64,000 bases of DNA from Lachnospiraceae bacterium (GTDB lineage: Bacteria; Bacillota; Clostridia; Lachnospirales; Lachnospiraceae), in assembly GCA_015258065.1 (NCBI GenBank), contig JABZIZ010000008.1, positions 43,818-107,817 of the forward strand, given 5' to 3'. Below the pieces are notes generated by a model. It was given only the letters and a program-made list of their open reading frames with translations. It searched no databases and was not told the origin of the DNA. Of the stretch, positions 25,494-35,552 are shown in pieces; the stretch's first letter is position 1; each line of letters opens with the position of its first letter. Made by a program: the position numbers and the translations under genes.

Positions 25494-28010
25494 ATGATTA
25501 TGAATGCAAACGAACGCAGCGGTACAGATCCCGCTGAAACGGCATTTATAAGGAACGCATCGATGCGGGATGATGGTAGCAAACAGAAGGACAGGAAATT
25601 GAACGAACGGGTTTTACGCACACTGGAATATGATAAGATCACGGAAAAACTGGCGGCCTTTGCGGATTCAGCGCCGGGAAAAGAGAGGTGCCTTGCGCTG
25701 AAGCCGTCCTGCAGCAGGTACGAAATCAGCAGGACGCTGACGGAAACGGGAGATGCCATTGCCAGGCTCCTGCGAGGCGGAAACGTTTCGTTTGGCTCCA
25801 ATCGCGATTTCGGAGAGACCATCGGGGCGCTGAAGATCGGCAGGACGCTGGATATGCGCTCCCTTTTACAGATCGCTTCCATGCTGGAAAACTGCGCAAG
25901 GGTAAAGGCGTATGGGCAAGGTGTGGACAGTGGTGCGGCGGAGATCAAGAAGGATGCGCTTACGGAATATTTTCTGGCACTGGAGCCGCTGACGCCACTC
26001 TCCAAAGAGATCAGACGTTGTATTTTGCAGGAAGATGAAATTGCCCCGGATGCCTCTCCCGCGTTGCGACAGATCCGCCGCAATCAGATGCTGGCGGGGG
26101 ATCGGATTCACGAACAGTTAAACCGGATGGTGACCGGTTCCTGCCGGAATTATCTGCAGGATCCGGTCATTACCCTGCGAGGCGACCGGTACTGTCTGCC
26201 GGTCAGGGCGGAATACAAGGGACAGGTGCCCGGGATTGTACATGATCTTTCGTCTAGCGGACAGACCCTCTTCATCGAACCGACCGCCGTTGTGGAATTA
26301 AATAATAAGATCCGGGAACTGCAGCTGCAGGAGCAGGCGGAGATCGAGAGGATTCTATCGGAGCTCTCGCAGGAGGCAGCTGCCTATACCCAGGCTCTTG
26401 TCGATAACCAGACCTACCTTACGCTTCTGGATTTTATTTTTGCAAAGGCTTCGTATGCCCTGGAGCTGGGGGCGCAGATCCCGAAGATTGCGGAAGGTCG
26501 CTTTTTTGACCTGAAAAAAGCAAGACATCCGCTCCTGGATCAGAAGAAAGCGGTTCCGATTCATGTTTATCTGGGAAAAGAATTTTCTCTCCTCATCATT
26601 ACCGGTCCCAATACGGGAGGAAAGACCGTAACTCTCAAGACGGCAGGGCTTTTACAGGCGATGGGACAGGCAGGGTTGGCCATTCCTGCAGAAGAGGATT
26701 CCACGCTGTCCATCTTTCGGGAAATTTATGCCGACATCGGCGACGAGCAGTCGATTGAGCAGAATCTTTCCACCTTTTCGGCACACATGACGAACACGGT
26801 GCGGATCTTAAAGGAGGCGGATGAAGACTGTCTCTGTCTCTTCGATGAACTAGGAGCGGGAACCGACCCGACCGAGGGGGCGGCGCTTGCCATTTCCATC
26901 CTGGAGTCTCTTCATACAAGAGGGATCCGGACGATGGCAACCACACACTACAGTGAACTCAAGGTCTATGCACTTACCACAGAGGGGGTCAAAAACGCCG
27001 GCTGTGAATTTGATGTAGACTCACTTCGCCCGACCTACCGTCTTTTAATCGGGGCGCCGGGCAAGAGCAATGCATTTGCGATTTCTTCCAGGCTCGGACT
27101 GCCTTCTTCCATCATTGAAGCAGCCAGGTCCCACATCGACAAGGACTCTAGGAAGATGGAAGATCTTTTTGCCGATCTGGAAACGAGCAGGAAAGAGCTG
27201 GAAAGAGAGAAGGAAGAAGTCACCCGTTATAAGCAGGAAACGGAAGCATTGAAGGAAAAGCTGGAGAAGCAGACGAGACAGTTTGATGAAACTGCGGATG
27301 ATCTGCTGCGGGAGGCAAACGAAGAGGCTGCCCGCATTTTGCTGGAAGCAAAGGAAACGGCGAATGCCGCCATCAAAGAAATTCGAAAGGGTGGAGGAGA
27401 AGGTTTAAGTGCGTTAGAGAGAACCAGAACAAGGCTGAACGAAGCCATTTCAGCAAGGAACGGAGGAACGGGCGCACAGAAAAACACTTCTGCCGGGAAA
27501 AATCGTACAAAGACTTCCAAGAAGATCTTGAAGCCGGAGCAGCTCCTGCCGGGAACGGAAGTGCTGGTGAGGGAGAGCGGACTGCGGGGGAGTGTGAATT
27601 CCCGTATCGATGTCTCCGGGGATTTGTTTATCATGTGCGGCATTATGCGGATGAAGGTAAACGTGAGGGACCTCTCACTGGCGGAGGAGAAGCCGACTTC
27701 TCTATCTAAAAAGCAAAGAGACTTCTCCGGAAAAGGCGGGCAGATGGATCTGTCCCGCGGGCTGCATATTTCTTCCGAGATCAATTTGATCGGAAAGAAT
27801 TCGGACGATGCCATCGCAGCGCTCGATAAATATCTGGACGACGCCTATCTGGCGCATCTGCACGAGGTTCGTGTGGTGCACGGAAAAGGGACGGGGACGC
27901 TGCGCAAGGCGGTAGGAAATTATCTGAAACACTCCCCTTATGTCAAAAGCTATTCGCTGGGAGAATACGGCGAGGGGGATGCGGGAGTGACGATCGTAAA
28001 ATTTAAATAA
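25494..28010 (+). CDS. mutS2: MutS2 family protein (Smr-domain endonuclease/ribosome rescue ATPase)
   Basis: The protein carries the MutS-type ATPase with ITGPNTGGKTVTLK as Walker A and LFDELGAGTDPTEG as Walker B. A long charged coiled-coil linker follows (about 555-650), and the C-terminal Smr nuclease domain contains VHGKGTGTLR. MutS2 suppresses recombination and can split collided ribosomes in Bacillus. From the ATG at 25494 it has 838 residues, about 35 more than usual. The family-like N-terminus (RTLEYDKITEKL) would follow a TTG at 25599 that has AAGGACAGG upstream, so the true start may be there. Confidence 0.9.
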   Translation: MIMNANERSGTDPAETAFIRNASMRDDGSKQKDRKLNERVLRTLEYDKITEKLAAFADSAPGKERCLALKPSCSRYEISRTLTETGDAIARLLRGGNVSFGSNRDFGETIGALKIGRTLDMRSLLQIASMLENCARVKAYGQGVDSGAAEIKKDALTEYFLALEPLTPLSKEIRRCILQEDEIAPDASPALRQIRRNQMLAGDRIHEQLNRMVTGSCRNYLQDPVITLRGDRYCLPVRAEYKGQVPGIVHDLSSSGQTLFIEPTAVVELNNKIRELQLQEQAEIERILSELSQEAAAYTQALVDNQTYLTLLDFIFAKASYALELGAQIPKIAEGRFFDLKKARHPLLDQKKAVPIHVYLGKEFSLLIITGPNTGGKTVTLKTAGLLQAMGQAGLAIPAEEDSTLSIFREIYADIGDEQSIEQNLSTFSAHMTNTVRILKEADEDCLCLFDELGAGTDPTEGAALAISILESLHTRGIRTMATTHYSELKVYALTTEGVKNAGCEFDVDSLRPTYRLLIGAPGKSNAFAISSRLGLPSSIIEAARSHIDKDSRKMEDLFADLETSRKELEREKEEVTRYKQETEALKEKLEKQTRQFDETADDLLREANEEAARILLEAKETANAAIKEIRKGGGEGLSALERTRTRLNEAISARNGGTGAQKNTSAGKNRTKTSKKILKPEQLLPGTEVLVRESGLRGSVNSRIDVSGDLFIMCGIMRMKVNVRDLSLAEEKPTSLSKKQRDFSGKGGQMDLSRGLHISSEINLIGKNSDDAIAALDKYLDDAYLAHLHEVRVVHGKGTGTLRKAVGNYLKHSPYVKSYSLGEYGEGDAGVTIVKFK

Positions 28011-28053
28011 AGAGAAAAAGCATTTTGAGGAGGAAATAGAAGGGGAGGAGTGA

Positions 28054-28755
28054 ATGACCAATAAGCAGAAAATCCTAGTCGTGGACGACGATAATCATAT
28101 CGCAGAGTTGATTTCATTGTATCTGGTTAAAGAAATGTTTGAAACCAGGGTGGCGGGAGATGGAGAAGAGGCGCTACAACTGTTCCGCAGCTTCGAGCCG
28201 GATCTGATTCTGCTCGATATCATGTTGCCGGGAATGGACGGCTACCAGGTCTGCCGCGAAATCAGGCAGACATCCCAGGTACCGATTATTATGCTTTCCG
28301 CCAAGGGAGAGGTGTTTGACAAGGTATTAGGGCTGGAACTCGGGGCGGATGATTATATGGAAAAGCCGTTTGACTCCAAGGAAATGGTGGCCAGAGTCAA
28401 GGCGGTGCTTCGCCGGTACAAGCTGCCTTTGCAGAAGACAGGTGACAGGAGAGCGGATAAAAAGGTTTCCTATCCGGAACTGGAAATCAATATGACGAAT
28501 TATACGGTGATCTGTGGGGGCAAAAAAATCGAGATGCCGCCCAAGGAGTTGGAACTTTTTTATTTTCTGGCCAGTGAACCGAATCATGTTTTTACCAGAG
28601 AACAGCTCTTAGATCAGATCTGGGGTTATGAGTATGTCGGTGATACGAGAACCGTGGATGTGCACATTAAAAGGCTGAGAGAAAAAGTGGGAGAGCAGCA
28701 GGCCTGGTCGATTGCCACCATCTGGGGAATCGGCTATAAGTTTGAAGTGAAATAA
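28054..28755 (+). CDS. Response regulator, OmpR/PhoB family
   Basis: This 233-residue regulator has a receiver domain (acidic pair in VVDDD, phosphorylated Asp in LILLDIMLPG, Lys in MEKPF) and a winged-helix DNA-binding domain ending GIGYKFEVK. GGGGAGG precedes the ATG. The kinase gene starts in the TAATG of its stop, so the two are coupled. The target genes are unknown. Confidence 0.93.
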   Translation: MTNKQKILVVDDDNHIAELISLYLVKEMFETRVAGDGEEALQLFRSFEPDLILLDIMLPGMDGYQVCREIRQTSQVPIIMLSAKGEVFDKVLGLELGADDYMEKPFDSKEMVARVKAVLRRYKLPLQKTGDRRADKKVSYPELEINMTNYTVICGGKKIEMPPKELELFYFLASEPNHVFTREQLLDQIWGYEYVGDTRTVDVHIKRLREKVGEQQAWSIATIWGIGYKFEVK

Positions 28756-30248
28756 TGCGAAGGAAAATAAGTTTGAAGCATAAAGAAGCAAAACAGGGTG
28801 CACGCAGCGTGGTGCATCGCTTTCGCAGATCCACGATTTTCAGAAAATTTCTGATTGCCTATGTGCTTTTTGCGGTTTTCGGTTTCATCGCAACCGGGAC
28901 GCTGGTGGAATCCATGACCGGTAATTACGTGAAAAGGAATCAGGCGGCTCGTCTGTACGCAGCCGCCATGCAGATCGCCGGTACCTATGCGTCCAATCTT
29001 TATCAAACCAAAACTTCCGTGGAGTCTGTACGGGGAGAACTGCTCGTTTTTTCCAAGTACTTCGGTGCACAGATCTGGATCATCAACCCGTCCGGAAGGA
29101 TGGTGATTGACACGGCAAGAACCATCGATAATGAGGAAGAAATCGTGGTGAAGGGGTTCGATGCGAACGTGACGAAGGGCTCCTATTATACGGAGGGAGA
29201 TTTTTTCCATTCCTTTACCAACCCGGTGCTGTCGGTGATTGCGCCGATCACAGGAGATTACCGGGTAAGAGCTTATGTGGTCATTCATTATCCTCTATCG
29301 CAGTTAAACGCCCAGGTGGCGGGGTATATGAATATCGCCTATATCTTGCTGGTTCTGGTGCTGCTCCTCTCCTGCATCATCCTGATCTTTTATGCAGAAC
29401 TGGTGTATGTGCCGATCCGGAAGATCACGGGAGCCCTGGAGCAATATGCCGCCGGCAATATGGACTATGATCTGAGCGTGGACTCCGATGACGAGATAGG
29501 GTACCTGGCGGCAACGGTTTCCTATATGGCGGGCGAAATCGCACGAAACGAGGAGGACCAAAAGAAATTCATTGCCAATGTTTCACACGATTTCAGATCG
29601 CCGCTGACTTCCATCAGAGGTTATGTAGAGGCCATGCGGGACGGAACCATACCGGCAGAGAAGTACCCGCATTATCTGGAGGTGGTCCTAAACGAAACGG
29701 ATCGTTTGACGAAACTCACAAACGGTCTTCTTTCTCTGAATAATCTGTCGGATCACGGGATGCGTCTGGTCAAAACAGACTGTGACATCAACGAGATGAT
29801 CCGCCAGACGGCAAACTCTTTTGAAGGAACCTGCCGCAGCAGGGAAATCAGTCTGGAGCTGGTCATGACCGATCAGGTGATGCTGGTGGAGGTAGATCAG
29901 GAGAAAATCTTGCAGGTTTTGTATAACCTGCTCGACAATGCGATCAAGTTTTCACCGGAGAACGGAAAGATCCGGATTGAAACCACCGAGAAGAGGAGCA
30001 AAATCTTTGTCTCGGTCAAAGACAGCGGGATCGGCATTCCGAAAGAGGATCAGAAACTGATTTTTGAACGGTTTTATAAGTCCGATCATTCTCGCGGCAA
30101 GGACAAGAAGGGAACAGGGCTCGGCCTTGCCATTGTTAAGGAGATCATCAAGGCGCACGGAGAAAACATTAACGTCATCTCCACCGTCGGTGTCGGAACG
30201 GAATTTATTTTTTCCCTGCCGAAAGCCAGGATCATGGATGAAGTGTAG
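28755..30248 (+). CDS. Membrane sensor histidine kinase
   Basis: This 497-residue kinase has a transmembrane helix near residues 30-50, an extracellular sensing region of about 140 residues, a second helix near 193-217 and a HAMP linker. The HisKA box is VSHDFRSPL and the ATPase has the N box NLLDNAIKF, the G1 box DSGIGIP and a GTGLGLAI G2 box. It partners the preceding OmpR-type regulator. The overall architecture resembles PhoR/WalK-like kinases without the PAS domain. Confidence 0.92.
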   Translation: MRRKISLKHKEAKQGARSVVHRFRRSTIFRKFLIAYVLFAVFGFIATGTLVESMTGNYVKRNQAARLYAAAMQIAGTYASNLYQTKTSVESVRGELLVFSKYFGAQIWIINPSGRMVIDTARTIDNEEEIVVKGFDANVTKGSYYTEGDFFHSFTNPVLSVIAPITGDYRVRAYVVIHYPLSQLNAQVAGYMNIAYILLVLVLLLSCIILIFYAELVYVPIRKITGALEQYAAGNMDYDLSVDSDDEIGYLAATVSYMAGEIARNEEDQKKFIANVSHDFRSPLTSIRGYVEAMRDGTIPAEKYPHYLEVVLNETDRLTKLTNGLLSLNNLSDHGMRLVKTDCDINEMIRQTANSFEGTCRSREISLELVMTDQVMLVEVDQEKILQVLYNLLDNAIKFSPENGKIRIETTEKRSKIFVSVKDSGIGIPKEDQKLIFERFYKSDHSRGKDKKGTGLGLAIVKEIIKAHGENINVISTVGVGTEFIFSLPKARIMDEV

Positions 30249-30264
30249 AAGGAGAGGCGCTTCG

Positions 30265-30293
30265 TTGTCAATTGCTCTCCTCCGCCTTATAAT
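30265..30293 (+). promoter_or_regulatory. Strong sigma-A promoter for rpiB-rpe
   Basis: TTGTCA (30265-30270) and TATAAT (30288-30293) are separated by exactly 17 bases. It is 160 bases before rpiB, so the mRNA would have a leader of about 155 bases. Confidence 0.8.
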
Positions 30294-30411
30294 GTGAACA
30301 TACCCGTAACAAAAATTGGAAGATCAGTAGGAAAATGTGAGGGAGAGGAAGGGGCCTACCCGGGGATGTCCGTCAGATTGCGGGTTCTCTGGTCCTGTGG
30401 ATCCTCTTGCC

Positions 30412-30428
30412 CTGCCCGGATCGGGCAG
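30412..30428 (+). other. GC-rich hairpin in the rpiB leader
   Basis: CTGCCCG/CGGGCAG with a three-base loop ends 28 bases before the rpiB start. Only AATTTAG follows, so it is a weak terminator at best; a leader structure controlling rpiB is possible. Confidence 0.45.
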
Positions 30429-30456
30429 AATTTAGAAAAAGAAAGAAGGCAGTCTT

Positions 30457-30963
30457 ATGATGATCGGCTTTGGAAATGACCACACCGGTGTGGAATTAAA
30501 GAAACATCTGATGGCCCATTTGGTTGAGAAGGGATACGAGTGTGTCGACTATGGCGCCGGAGAAGGAGAAAAAGTGGACTACCCCGAACCGGGGCGGAAG
30601 GTGGCGGAAGCACTGGTAAGAGGAGAAATCGACAGGGGCGTCCTGATCTGCGGGACGGGGCTTGGCATCTCCCTGGCAGCGAATAAGGTGCCCGGTGTTC
30701 GCGCAGCCGTTTGTTCCGAACCGTTTACGGCACAGAAGGCGGTGCAGCATAATAATTGCAATATCATTGCAGTAGGCGCCAGAGTCGTCGGGATGGAACT
30801 TGCTGAAATGATTGTGGATGCCTTTTTTGACGCAGAATTTGAAGGCGGCAGGCATGAGAGACGGGTCAATTTGATCCGCCGGATCGAACAGGATTATGCG
30901 AGGGGGAATTCCGGCAAGGAAGAGGACCCCCTCCTGTCCAGACAGGAGGAGGTGGCCGGATGA
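30457..30963 (+). CDS. rpiB: Ribose-5-phosphate isomerase B
   Basis: This 168-residue RpiB/LacAB-family isomerase interconverts ribose 5-phosphate and ribulose 5-phosphate. DHTGVELKKHL at the N-terminus and CGTGLGISLAANK with the catalytic cysteine are visible, as is the HERRVNLI phosphate-binding end. A tail of about 20 residues extends past the usual length. Its TGA overlaps the rpe start, giving a two-gene pentose phosphate operon. Confidence 0.9.
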   Translation: MMIGFGNDHTGVELKKHLMAHLVEKGYECVDYGAGEGEKVDYPEPGRKVAEALVRGEIDRGVLICGTGLGISLAANKVPGVRAAVCSEPFTAQKAVQHNNCNIIAVGARVVGMELAEMIVDAFFDAEFEGGRHERRVNLIRRIEQDYARGNSGKEEDPLLSRQEEVAG

Positions 30964-31616
30964 TGGGAAGAGTTCTGGCGCCGTCTATACTGGCGGCGGA
31001 TTTTACCAATTTGGGAAGTGACGTGGAGAGAGCGGAGAAGGCCGGGGTCGACTGGCTCCATATTGACATTATGGACGGTGTTTTCGTACCCTCGATTTCC
31101 ATGGGCTTTCCGGTGATCGAACAGCTGAGGGAAAAGAGCCATTCCTTTTTTGACGTCCATTTGATGATCACAGGGCCGCTTCGGTATGTAGACCGGTTTG
31201 CCGATGCGGGAGCGGATATGATCACCTTTCACCGGGAAGCGACTTTTGACCCGGGGTCGGTGATCGATGCCATTCATGCAAAGGGGAAGAAGGCCGGCAT
31301 GAGCCTTCGACCGCATACGGACATCGAAGCGGTGAAGCCGTACCTGAAGGAGCTGGATATGATTCTTCTGATGACGGTAGAACCCGGTTTCGGGGGACAG
31401 GCGTATTTGCCGAATTCCACAGCCAAAATCCGTGCGATGAGAGAGCTGTTGCAAAGGTCGGGACTGAATACGGATCTGGAAGTAGACGGTGGGATTTCGC
31501 AGCGCAACGCACAGGAAGTGCTGGAGGCGGGGGCCAATATTCTGGTTGCCGGAAGCGCCGTTTTTCGCGGAAACATCGAGGAGAATATCGCAGCCTTTCA
31601 GGACATCATGTATTAA
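30960..31616 (+). CDS. rpe: Ribulose-phosphate 3-epimerase
   Basis: This 218-residue TIM-barrel epimerase interconverts ribulose 5-phosphate and xylulose 5-phosphate. It begins APSILAADF and has metal-binding LHIDIMDG and VHLMI segments, MTVEPGFGGQ and the phosphate-binding VDGGI...GSAVF end. It overlaps rpiB by four bases, so both pentose phosphate isomerisation steps are made together. Confidence 0.95.
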   Translation: MMGRVLAPSILAADFTNLGSDVERAEKAGVDWLHIDIMDGVFVPSISMGFPVIEQLREKSHSFFDVHLMITGPLRYVDRFADAGADMITFHREATFDPGSVIDAIHAKGKKAGMSLRPHTDIEAVKPYLKELDMILLMTVEPGFGGQAYLPNSTAKIRAMRELLQRSGLNTDLEVDGGISQRNAQEVLEAGANILVAGSAVFRGNIEENIAAFQDIMY

Positions 31617-31628
31617 GTTTCGTCATAT

Positions 31629-31666
31629 CCGATTCAAATCATGGCAAAGGTCATCCTTTGAATCGG
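31629..31666 (+). terminator. Hairpin, probable terminator after rpe
   Basis: CCGATTCAAA and TTTGAATCGG form a perfect 10-bp stem with an 18-base loop, starting 12 bases after the rpe stop. A seven-T run lies 12-13 bases further on, which is far for a classical terminator. Confidence 0.45.
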
Positions 31667-31706
31667 GCTTGGAAATTCTTTTTTTACAGAAAGAGGACAG
31701 AGATTC

Positions 31707-32582
31707 ATGTATACCAGGTTGTTAAGCAATGCGCCGTGCTGGTGCGGGAGCGGAAAAAAATACAAAAAATGCCATGAGGCCTTTGACGAGAAGATCATCG
31801 CTTATGAGAAGGCGGGTGGCGTCGTGCCATCCAGAAAGCTGATCAAGACAGCGGAGGATGTAGAGAAAATCAAGGAATCCGCTAAAATCAACATGGCCTG
31901 CCTCGATGCGGTGGCGAAGGAAATTCATGAGGGAATGAATACGCTTGCCATTGACAGGATTGTGGAAGAGGTGACGCATCAGATGGGGGGCATCTGTGCC
32001 ACGATGAATTACGAAGGGTTTCCGAAGAACTGCTGCACCTCCATCAATGACCAGATCTGCCACGGCATTCCGTCCGAAGAAGAAATTTTACAGAATGGCG
32101 ACATCATCAATGTGGATTGCTCCACCATTCTGGACGGATATTTTTCGGACTCCTCCCGGATGTTCTGTATCGGTGATGTGGATCCGGGATGGAAGGAACT
32201 GGTCGATGTCACAAAGGAATGCGTAGAAATCGGAATTCAAAATGTCAAACCCTGGCATCCGATGGGAGATATGTCGGCGCAGATCAACAGGCATGCGATG
32301 GCGCACGGGTACAGCATTGTCCGTGAAATCGGCGGGCATGGCTGCGGCAAAGAGTTTCACGAAGACCCGTTTGTCTCCTATGTCATTCCGGCGGGAGAGG
32401 GGATGCTCATGGTGCCGGGCATGGTCTTCACCATCGAGCCCATGATCAATATGGGAGAGCCGGAATTCTTTGTGGATGAAGATAACGGTTGGACGGTCTA
32501 TACGGAAGACGGTTCGCCGTCGGCGCAGTGGGAAGTGGAAGTGTTGGTGACAGACGAGGGTTGCGAAGTGCTCTCGTGGTAG
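31707..32582 (+). CDS. map: Type I methionyl aminopeptidase with N-terminal SEC-C motif
   Basis: This 291-residue enzyme removes the initiator methionine from nascent proteins. Residues ~9-24 form a SEC-C zinc motif (CWCGSGKKYKKCH), a ribosome- or protein-binding addition common in Clostridia. The metallopeptidase domain shows the ligands Asp (NVDCSTI and YFSDSS), His (GHGCGKEFH) and two Glu (TIEPM and WEVEVL). The gene lies just before metG, both acting at the start of proteins. Confidence 0.93.
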   Translation: MYTRLLSNAPCWCGSGKKYKKCHEAFDEKIIAYEKAGGVVPSRKLIKTAEDVEKIKESAKINMACLDAVAKEIHEGMNTLAIDRIVEEVTHQMGGICATMNYEGFPKNCCTSINDQICHGIPSEEEILQNGDIINVDCSTILDGYFSDSSRMFCIGDVDPGWKELVDVTKECVEIGIQNVKPWHPMGDMSAQINRHAMAHGYSIVREIGGHGCGKEFHEDPFVSYVIPAGEGMLMVPGMVFTIEPMINMGEPEFFVDEDNGWTVYTEDGSPSAQWEVEVLVTDEGCEVLSW

Positions 32583-32597
32583 GAGAAGGAGGTTTGA

Positions 32598-34586
32598 ATG
32601 ACAGAGAAGGGAAAATATTATATCACAACGGCAATTGCATATACCTCGGGAAAGCCGCATATCGGGAATACCTATGAGATTATTCTGGCGGATGCCATTG
32701 CCCGTTATAAGAGAAAAGACGGCTACGATGTACATTTTCTGACCGGTTCGGATGAACACGGACAGAAAATTGAGACGCGAGCGATCGAGGCGGGCGTAAA
32801 GACGCCAAAGGAATTCGTGGACATGGTGGCGGCGCAGATCAAAGGGCTCTGGGATCTGATGAATACAACCTATGACCGCTTCATCCGCACGACAGACGCC
32901 GACCATGAGCGGGAAGTCCAGCGGATGTTCAAGAAGTTTTACGACCAGGGAGATATCTATAAGGGCGCCTATAAGGGAATGTACTGTACCGAGTGCGAGG
33001 CCTTTTATACCGATGCGCAGCTGCAGGAAGGCAAATGCCCTGTCTGCGGGGGAGAGGTGCATTATGCGGAAGAGGAAGCCTATTTCTTCCGTATGACCAA
33101 GTATGCGCAGCGGCTGATCGATCATATCAACACCCATCCGGAATTTATTCAGCCGGTTTCCAGGAAGAACGAAATGATGAACAACTTCCTCCTTCCGGGG
33201 CTGCAGGATCTTTGCGTATCGCGCACCAGTTTTAAATGGGGAATCCCGGTGGATTTCGATCCCGGACATGTGGTCTATGTCTGGCTGGATGCGCTCAGCA
33301 ACTATATCACCGGCATCGGTTATGACACGGAACATCCTTCGGAGGCATACAAAAAATGGTGGCCCGCAGATCTGCATCTGATCGGCAAGGACATCATTCG
33401 TTTCCATACGATTTACTGGCCGATCTTCCTGATGGCGCTGGGAGAACCGCTGCCGAAGCAGGTCTTCGGACATCCCTGGCTCTTACAGGGCGGGGAAAAA
33501 ATGTCCAAGTCCAAGGGAAACGTGATCTATGCCGACGATCTGGTCTCCCTTTTCGGGGTGGACGCGGTGCGCTATTTTGTGCTGCATGAAATGCCTTATG
33601 AAAATGACGGCGTGATCACCTGGGAGTTGATGACGGAGCGTTACAATTCCGATCTCGCCAATACACTGGGAAATCTCGTCAATCGTACCATTGCGATGAG
33701 CAATAAATATTTTGGCGGTTTGGTCGAAGACGGCGGCGTGTATGAGGACGTGGATAACGACCTGAAGCAGGTGGTAAGCAGCTGCTACGATAAGGTGGAA
33801 GAAAAGATGGAGGAACTGAGGGTGGCGGACGCCCTCACAGAAATCTTCGCCCTCTTCAAGAGATGCAATAAATACATCGATGAAACAGAGCCCTGGATTC
33901 TGGCCAGAGACGAAGCAAAAAAGGGAAGGTTGGCCACCGTGCTCTATCATCTCTGCACCTCCATCATGACGGGCGCTTCCCTCCTGTTCCCCTTCATGCC
34001 GGAGACAGCGGAAGAGATTGCCGGACAGTTGAACGGCTCGTTAAGGGACTTTGATCAGCTGGGGCGTTTTGACGGCTTTGCCTCCGGAACCCGGGTGACC
34101 CCGGAACCGAAGCCGCTATTCGAAAGAAAAGATGTCAAGGAAATCCTGAAGGCGTCTGCAGAAATTGTCGCAAAGCAGAAGGCGGACTTTGAGAAGACAC
34201 AGGCCATTGCCAGACAGAATTTGAAGAAGGCAGGGTTGCCGAAAGAAGAGGGAAAGGAAGAAATTTCCTATGACGACTTCCAGAAGCTGGAATTCAAGGT
34301 GGGAGAAGTTGTTTCCTGTGAAAAGGCGGAAAAGTCGGAAAAGCTTCTCGTGATGCGCGTACGCATCGGCAGGCAGACCAGACAGATCGTGTCCGGCATC
34401 CAGAAATTCTATACACCGGAGCAGATGGTCGGCAAAAAGGTCATGGTGCTGGTGAATTTAAAGCCGGCGAAGTTAGCCGGTTACAAGAGTGAGGGCATGC
34501 TTCTTTCTGCGGAAACGGAAGACGGACGCATTTCCCTGATGACCACAGACGATCCGGAATTTCCCGCAGGATCCTCGATTCTGTAG
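32598..34586 (+). CDS. metG: Methionine--tRNA ligase
   Basis: This 662-residue class I synthetase charges tRNA-Met. It has the KPHIGNTYE signature (HIGH class), a zinc knuckle (CTEC...CPVCG near residues 131-150), the KMSKS loop in GEKMSKSKGN and a C-terminal tRNA-binding domain (about 555-662) of the Trbp111/EMAP-II type. AAGGAGG precedes the ATG and the gene follows map after 15 bases. Confidence 0.96.
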   Translation: MTEKGKYYITTAIAYTSGKPHIGNTYEIILADAIARYKRKDGYDVHFLTGSDEHGQKIETRAIEAGVKTPKEFVDMVAAQIKGLWDLMNTTYDRFIRTTDADHEREVQRMFKKFYDQGDIYKGAYKGMYCTECEAFYTDAQLQEGKCPVCGGEVHYAEEEAYFFRMTKYAQRLIDHINTHPEFIQPVSRKNEMMNNFLLPGLQDLCVSRTSFKWGIPVDFDPGHVVYVWLDALSNYITGIGYDTEHPSEAYKKWWPADLHLIGKDIIRFHTIYWPIFLMALGEPLPKQVFGHPWLLQGGEKMSKSKGNVIYADDLVSLFGVDAVRYFVLHEMPYENDGVITWELMTERYNSDLANTLGNLVNRTIAMSNKYFGGLVEDGGVYEDVDNDLKQVVSSCYDKVEEKMEELRVADALTEIFALFKRCNKYIDETEPWILARDEAKKGRLATVLYHLCTSIMTGASLLFPFMPETAEEIAGQLNGSLRDFDQLGRFDGFASGTRVTPEPKPLFERKDVKEILKASAEIVAKQKADFEKTQAIARQNLKKAGLPKEEGKEEISYDDFQKLEFKVGEVVSCEKAEKSEKLLVMRVRIGRQTRQIVSGIQKFYTPEQMVGKKVMVLVNLKPAKLAGYKSEGMLLSAETEDGRISLMTTDDPEFPAGSSIL

Positions 34587-34604
34587 GAAGGGGAAGGGAG
34601 ATCC

Positions 34605-35309
34605 ATGAGTTTTTTCAGTATGGATTCGCCGCTGATGCGTTTTTTAAATCGCATGGCGGACCTGATTGTGCTTAACCTGCTCAGCATCCTTTTTGCCATT
34701 CCCGCATTGATTTCCGGCTATCTGACGCTGGCGATTTATGGGGAGACCGGGCAGCTGCCGCTGGTCTATCTGCTCATCACGGCGCTGTTATCCTTTCCGG
34801 TGGGAGCCTCTCTTACCGCCCTTCATACGGTTTTGATTAAGATGGTCAAAAACGAGGAGGGATACATTGTGAAGGGCTTTTTCAAGGCGTTTCGGGACAA
34901 TTTTTTTCAGGCGACGGCAATCGGTCTTCTGGCGGCGGCGCTCACCGTGCTTCTGATTGCCGATCTGTTGATTGTCAAGGGATGGTTTCGTGCTTTCTTT
35001 GCAGCGGCCGCCTTTTTGCTCTATGGGATGTTACTCTATGTATATCCGCTGCAGGCAAGGTTTTATAATCCGGTGGGCAGGACCATTCGCAATTCGCTCC
35101 TGATGGAGATCGCCGCCTTTCCGCGCACCCTGCTGATGATGGCAGTCAGTGCGCTGGCGCTCGTCCTGATTTACTTTGCCGGGAATTATGCCGTTCCGAT
35201 CGCCATCCTCTTTGGGATTTCTGTACCCGCCTATTTGCAGGCAATGATTTATGTGCCGTATTTTAAGCGCCTGGAAGAGAAGGATCCTCAGAAGCAGGAA
35301 GAGGAATAA
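34605..35309 (+). CDS. YesL-like DUF624 membrane protein
   Basis: This 234-residue protein has about five transmembrane helices and matches the YesL/DUF624 family (MDSPLMRFLNRMADLIVLNLL start). Family members often lie near carbohydrate ABC transporters, and here a sugar-type ABC ATPase gene follows 282 bases downstream, but no function has been established. GGGGAAGGGAG precedes the ATG, 18 bases after metG. Confidence 0.8.
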   Translation: MSFFSMDSPLMRFLNRMADLIVLNLLSILFAIPALISGYLTLAIYGETGQLPLVYLLITALLSFPVGASLTALHTVLIKMVKNEEGYIVKGFFKAFRDNFFQATAIGLLAAALTVLLIADLLIVKGWFRAFFAAAAFLLYGMLLYVYPLQARFYNPVGRTIRNSLLMEIAAFPRTLLMMAVSALALVLIYFAGNYAVPIAILFGISVPAYLQAMIYVPYFKRLEEKDPQKQEEE

Positions 35310-35471
35310 TCGTCCGGAGTAGGGGTTCTATTCTTGTAGAAGGATCTACAGGAGCAGGAAGTGGGAAGCAGGTGACGATTCGCAGGCGGGGACGCTTCCT
35401 ACACTTCGTCAATTCACATAGGAAATCAGCCTTTTCTTCGTCAGTTTGACCGGAAGCGGGGCGGCGGAAGC

Positions 35472-35507
35472 AACTTCGGGCAGTTTGCTAACAATTTGCC
35501 TGAAGTT
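35472..35507 (+). other. Hairpin upstream of the ugpC promoter
   Basis: AACTTCGGGCA pairs with TGCCTGAAGTT (one wobble) over a 14-base loop, ending 17 bases before the -35 element. It is not followed by T, so an operator is as likely as a terminator. Confidence 0.45.
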
Positions 35508-35523
35508 TTGTGGAAAAGCCTGC

Positions 35524-35552
35524 TAGTCAGATGGAAGGACTTTTGCTATATT
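35524..35552 (+). promoter_or_regulatory. Candidate promoter of the ugpC-cdaR-nagB operon
   Basis: TAGTCA (35524-35529) and TATATT (35547-35552) are 17 bases apart, and the -10 is extended (TGC before it). It lies 40 bases before the ugpC start. Confidence 0.55.
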